Shown: one piece after another, positions 5,331 through 5,582 of the stretch | Layout: each line of letters opens with the position of its first letter | How positions within the stretch are numbered: the first letter of the stretch is position 1 | Source of the DNA: Patescibacteria group bacterium | GTDB taxonomy: Bacteria; Patescibacteriota; Patescibacteriia; UBA9934; GWF2-40-263 | DNA: 5,582 bases | Reading direction: 5' to 3' | NCBI GenBank assembly: GCA_004298405.1 | Contig: SCSL01000020.1 | Span: 1-5,582, forward strand | The notes under the pieces: model-generated | Databases searched by the model: none | What the model saw: only the letters and a program-made list of their open reading frames with translations | What the model was told of the DNA's origin: nothing | Position numbers and translations under genes: made by a program

Positions 5331-5435
5331 TTACTTCATTTCCCACTCCCGTTTTTTTGCAAGGTGTTCGCCGATGTCGTAAACCATCTGCCACAGACGA
5401 TCGTCCTCAATGAGTTCTTCGACCAACTCTTCCAT
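5331..5435 (-). CDS. Small acidic 34-aa ORF upstream of the recombinase
   Basis: The ORF starts MEELVEELIEDDRLWQMV and ends KKREWEMK. The product is probably a single amphipathic helix, acidic at the N-terminus and basic at the C-terminus. It has the best-spaced Shine-Dalgarno of any complete gene here: GGAG at 5447-5444, 8 nt before the ATG. Its TAA lies 4 nt before the recombinase GTG, so it may act as a coupling leader peptide or be a small directionality or regulatory factor. An in-frame GTG at 5453 would add six residues but falls inside a palindromic operator and has no ribosome binding site. I do not recognise a family, and the size leaves doubt that it is a functional protein. Confidence 0.55.
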   Translation of the reverse strand: MEELVEELIEDDRLWQMVYDIGEHLAKKREWEMK

Positions 5436-5448
5436 TTCCGCGTCTCCG

Positions 5449-5483
5449 ATCACGACGTGATAATATAGACATCACACCGTGAA
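5449..5483. promoter_or_regulatory. Paired palindromic operators and -10 region for the recombinase operon
   Basis: ATCACGACGTGAT (5449-5461) is a perfect 13-bp palindrome. ATCACACCGTGAA (5471-5483) matches it at 10 of 13 positions. Their centres are 22 bp apart, about two helical turns, so two regulator dimers could bind the same face. Between them on the - strand is TATATT (5467-5462), a plausible -10 that would start RNA near 5455, about 20 nt before the 34-aa ORF. No good -35 is visible. A bound repressor would cover the -10 and start site. Confidence 0.6.
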
Positions 5484-5504
5484 ATAGGACTCGGGAAACA
5501 CTAA

Positions 5505-5526
5505 AACATGGTAAAATAGCCATGTT
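5505..5526. promoter_or_regulatory. Inverted repeat around a -10-like box before the divergent gene
   Basis: AACATGG (5505-5511) and CCATGTT (5520-5526) are perfect 7-bp inverted arms around TAAAATAG. TAAAAT (5512-5517) could be the -10 for the + strand gene that follows. The repeat ends at the base before the first in-frame GTG. It could be an operator or, in RNA, a hairpin in the leader. No clear -35 is seen upstream. Confidence 0.4.
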
Positions 5527-5582
5527 GTGAAACAAAAACTCAAACAAAAACAAATAAAGGAGTTGGAGAAGATCATCGTGGA
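5527..5582 (+). CDS. N-terminal end of an unidentified divergent gene (partial)
   Basis: From GTG at 5527 the frame stays open to the window edge and encodes a Lys/Gln-rich start, VKQKLKQKQIKELEKIIV. An in-frame stop at 5512 makes this the earliest start. A second in-frame GTG at 5578 is preceded by AAAGGAG (5556-5562) and by GGAG (5565-5568) nine bases away, which is a far better ribosome binding context. The true start may therefore be 5578, with 5527-5577 as leader. The gene is divergent from the recombinase operon and shares its control region, so it may encode the regulator. The family cannot be told from this fragment. Confidence 0.4.
   Translation, partial: MKQKLKQKQIKELEKIIV

Noticed and set aside
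1..5582. Recoded UGA or a CRISPR array
   Set aside because: Two genes end naturally at TGA with terminators or gene boundaries following, and TGG is used for Trp; no regularly spaced direct repeats were found.

Overview
The window looks like bacterial chromosome, most likely from a small-genome Patescibacteria/CPR-type lineage. That placement is an inference from three things: a compact PIF1-like helicase, little use of Shine-Dalgarno sequences by the housekeeping genes, and the mix of genes. No marker gene here fixes the taxon. The genetic code looks standard: the helicase and the 113-aa gene both end at TGA, and TGG encodes Trp.

Left part (1-1445, + strand): the last 34 codons of an unidentified protein, then a complete 428-aa PIF1/RecD-like superfamily 1B helicase, ending at a strong bidirectional terminator. 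Middle part (1450-3321, - strand): a two-gene operon of a type II NADH:quinone oxidoreductase (NDH-2-like flavoprotein) and a YceI-family lipoprotein. Both families are linked to isoprenoid quinones. Next part (3337-3904, - strand): a compact RNA/ribosomal operon read as [3' half of tRNA-Thr(GGT)] - tRNA-Tyr(GTA) - tRNA-Thr(TGT) - ribosomal protein L33 (rpmG) - terminator. The rpmG gene is only 51 codons.

Right part (3905-5582): what appears to be the integrase end of an integrated element. On the - strand are a 34-aa ORF, a complete tyrosine recombinase (R-K-H-R-H-Y all present) and an unidentified 113-aa ORF. A divergent + gene is cut by the window edge. The control region between the two directions holds two related palindromes 22 bp apart and a third inverted repeat.

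The most interesting point is the junction at 3888-3914. The tRNA-Thr(GGT) gene is recognisable only from its anticodon loop to its CCA end. At the loop the sequence changes to something that is not a tRNA 5' half, and the 7-nt loop is flanked by 10-bp imperfect inverted arms. This is the expected layout of a tyrosine-recombinase crossover site inside a tRNA anticodon stem-loop. The integration would have cut tRNA-Tyr, tRNA-Thr and rpmG off from their original promoter. A near-consensus promoter (TTGACC-17-CATAAT) at the element's edge points into these genes and could replace it. The model predicts a reconstituted tRNA-Thr(GGT) at the other end of the element, outside this window.
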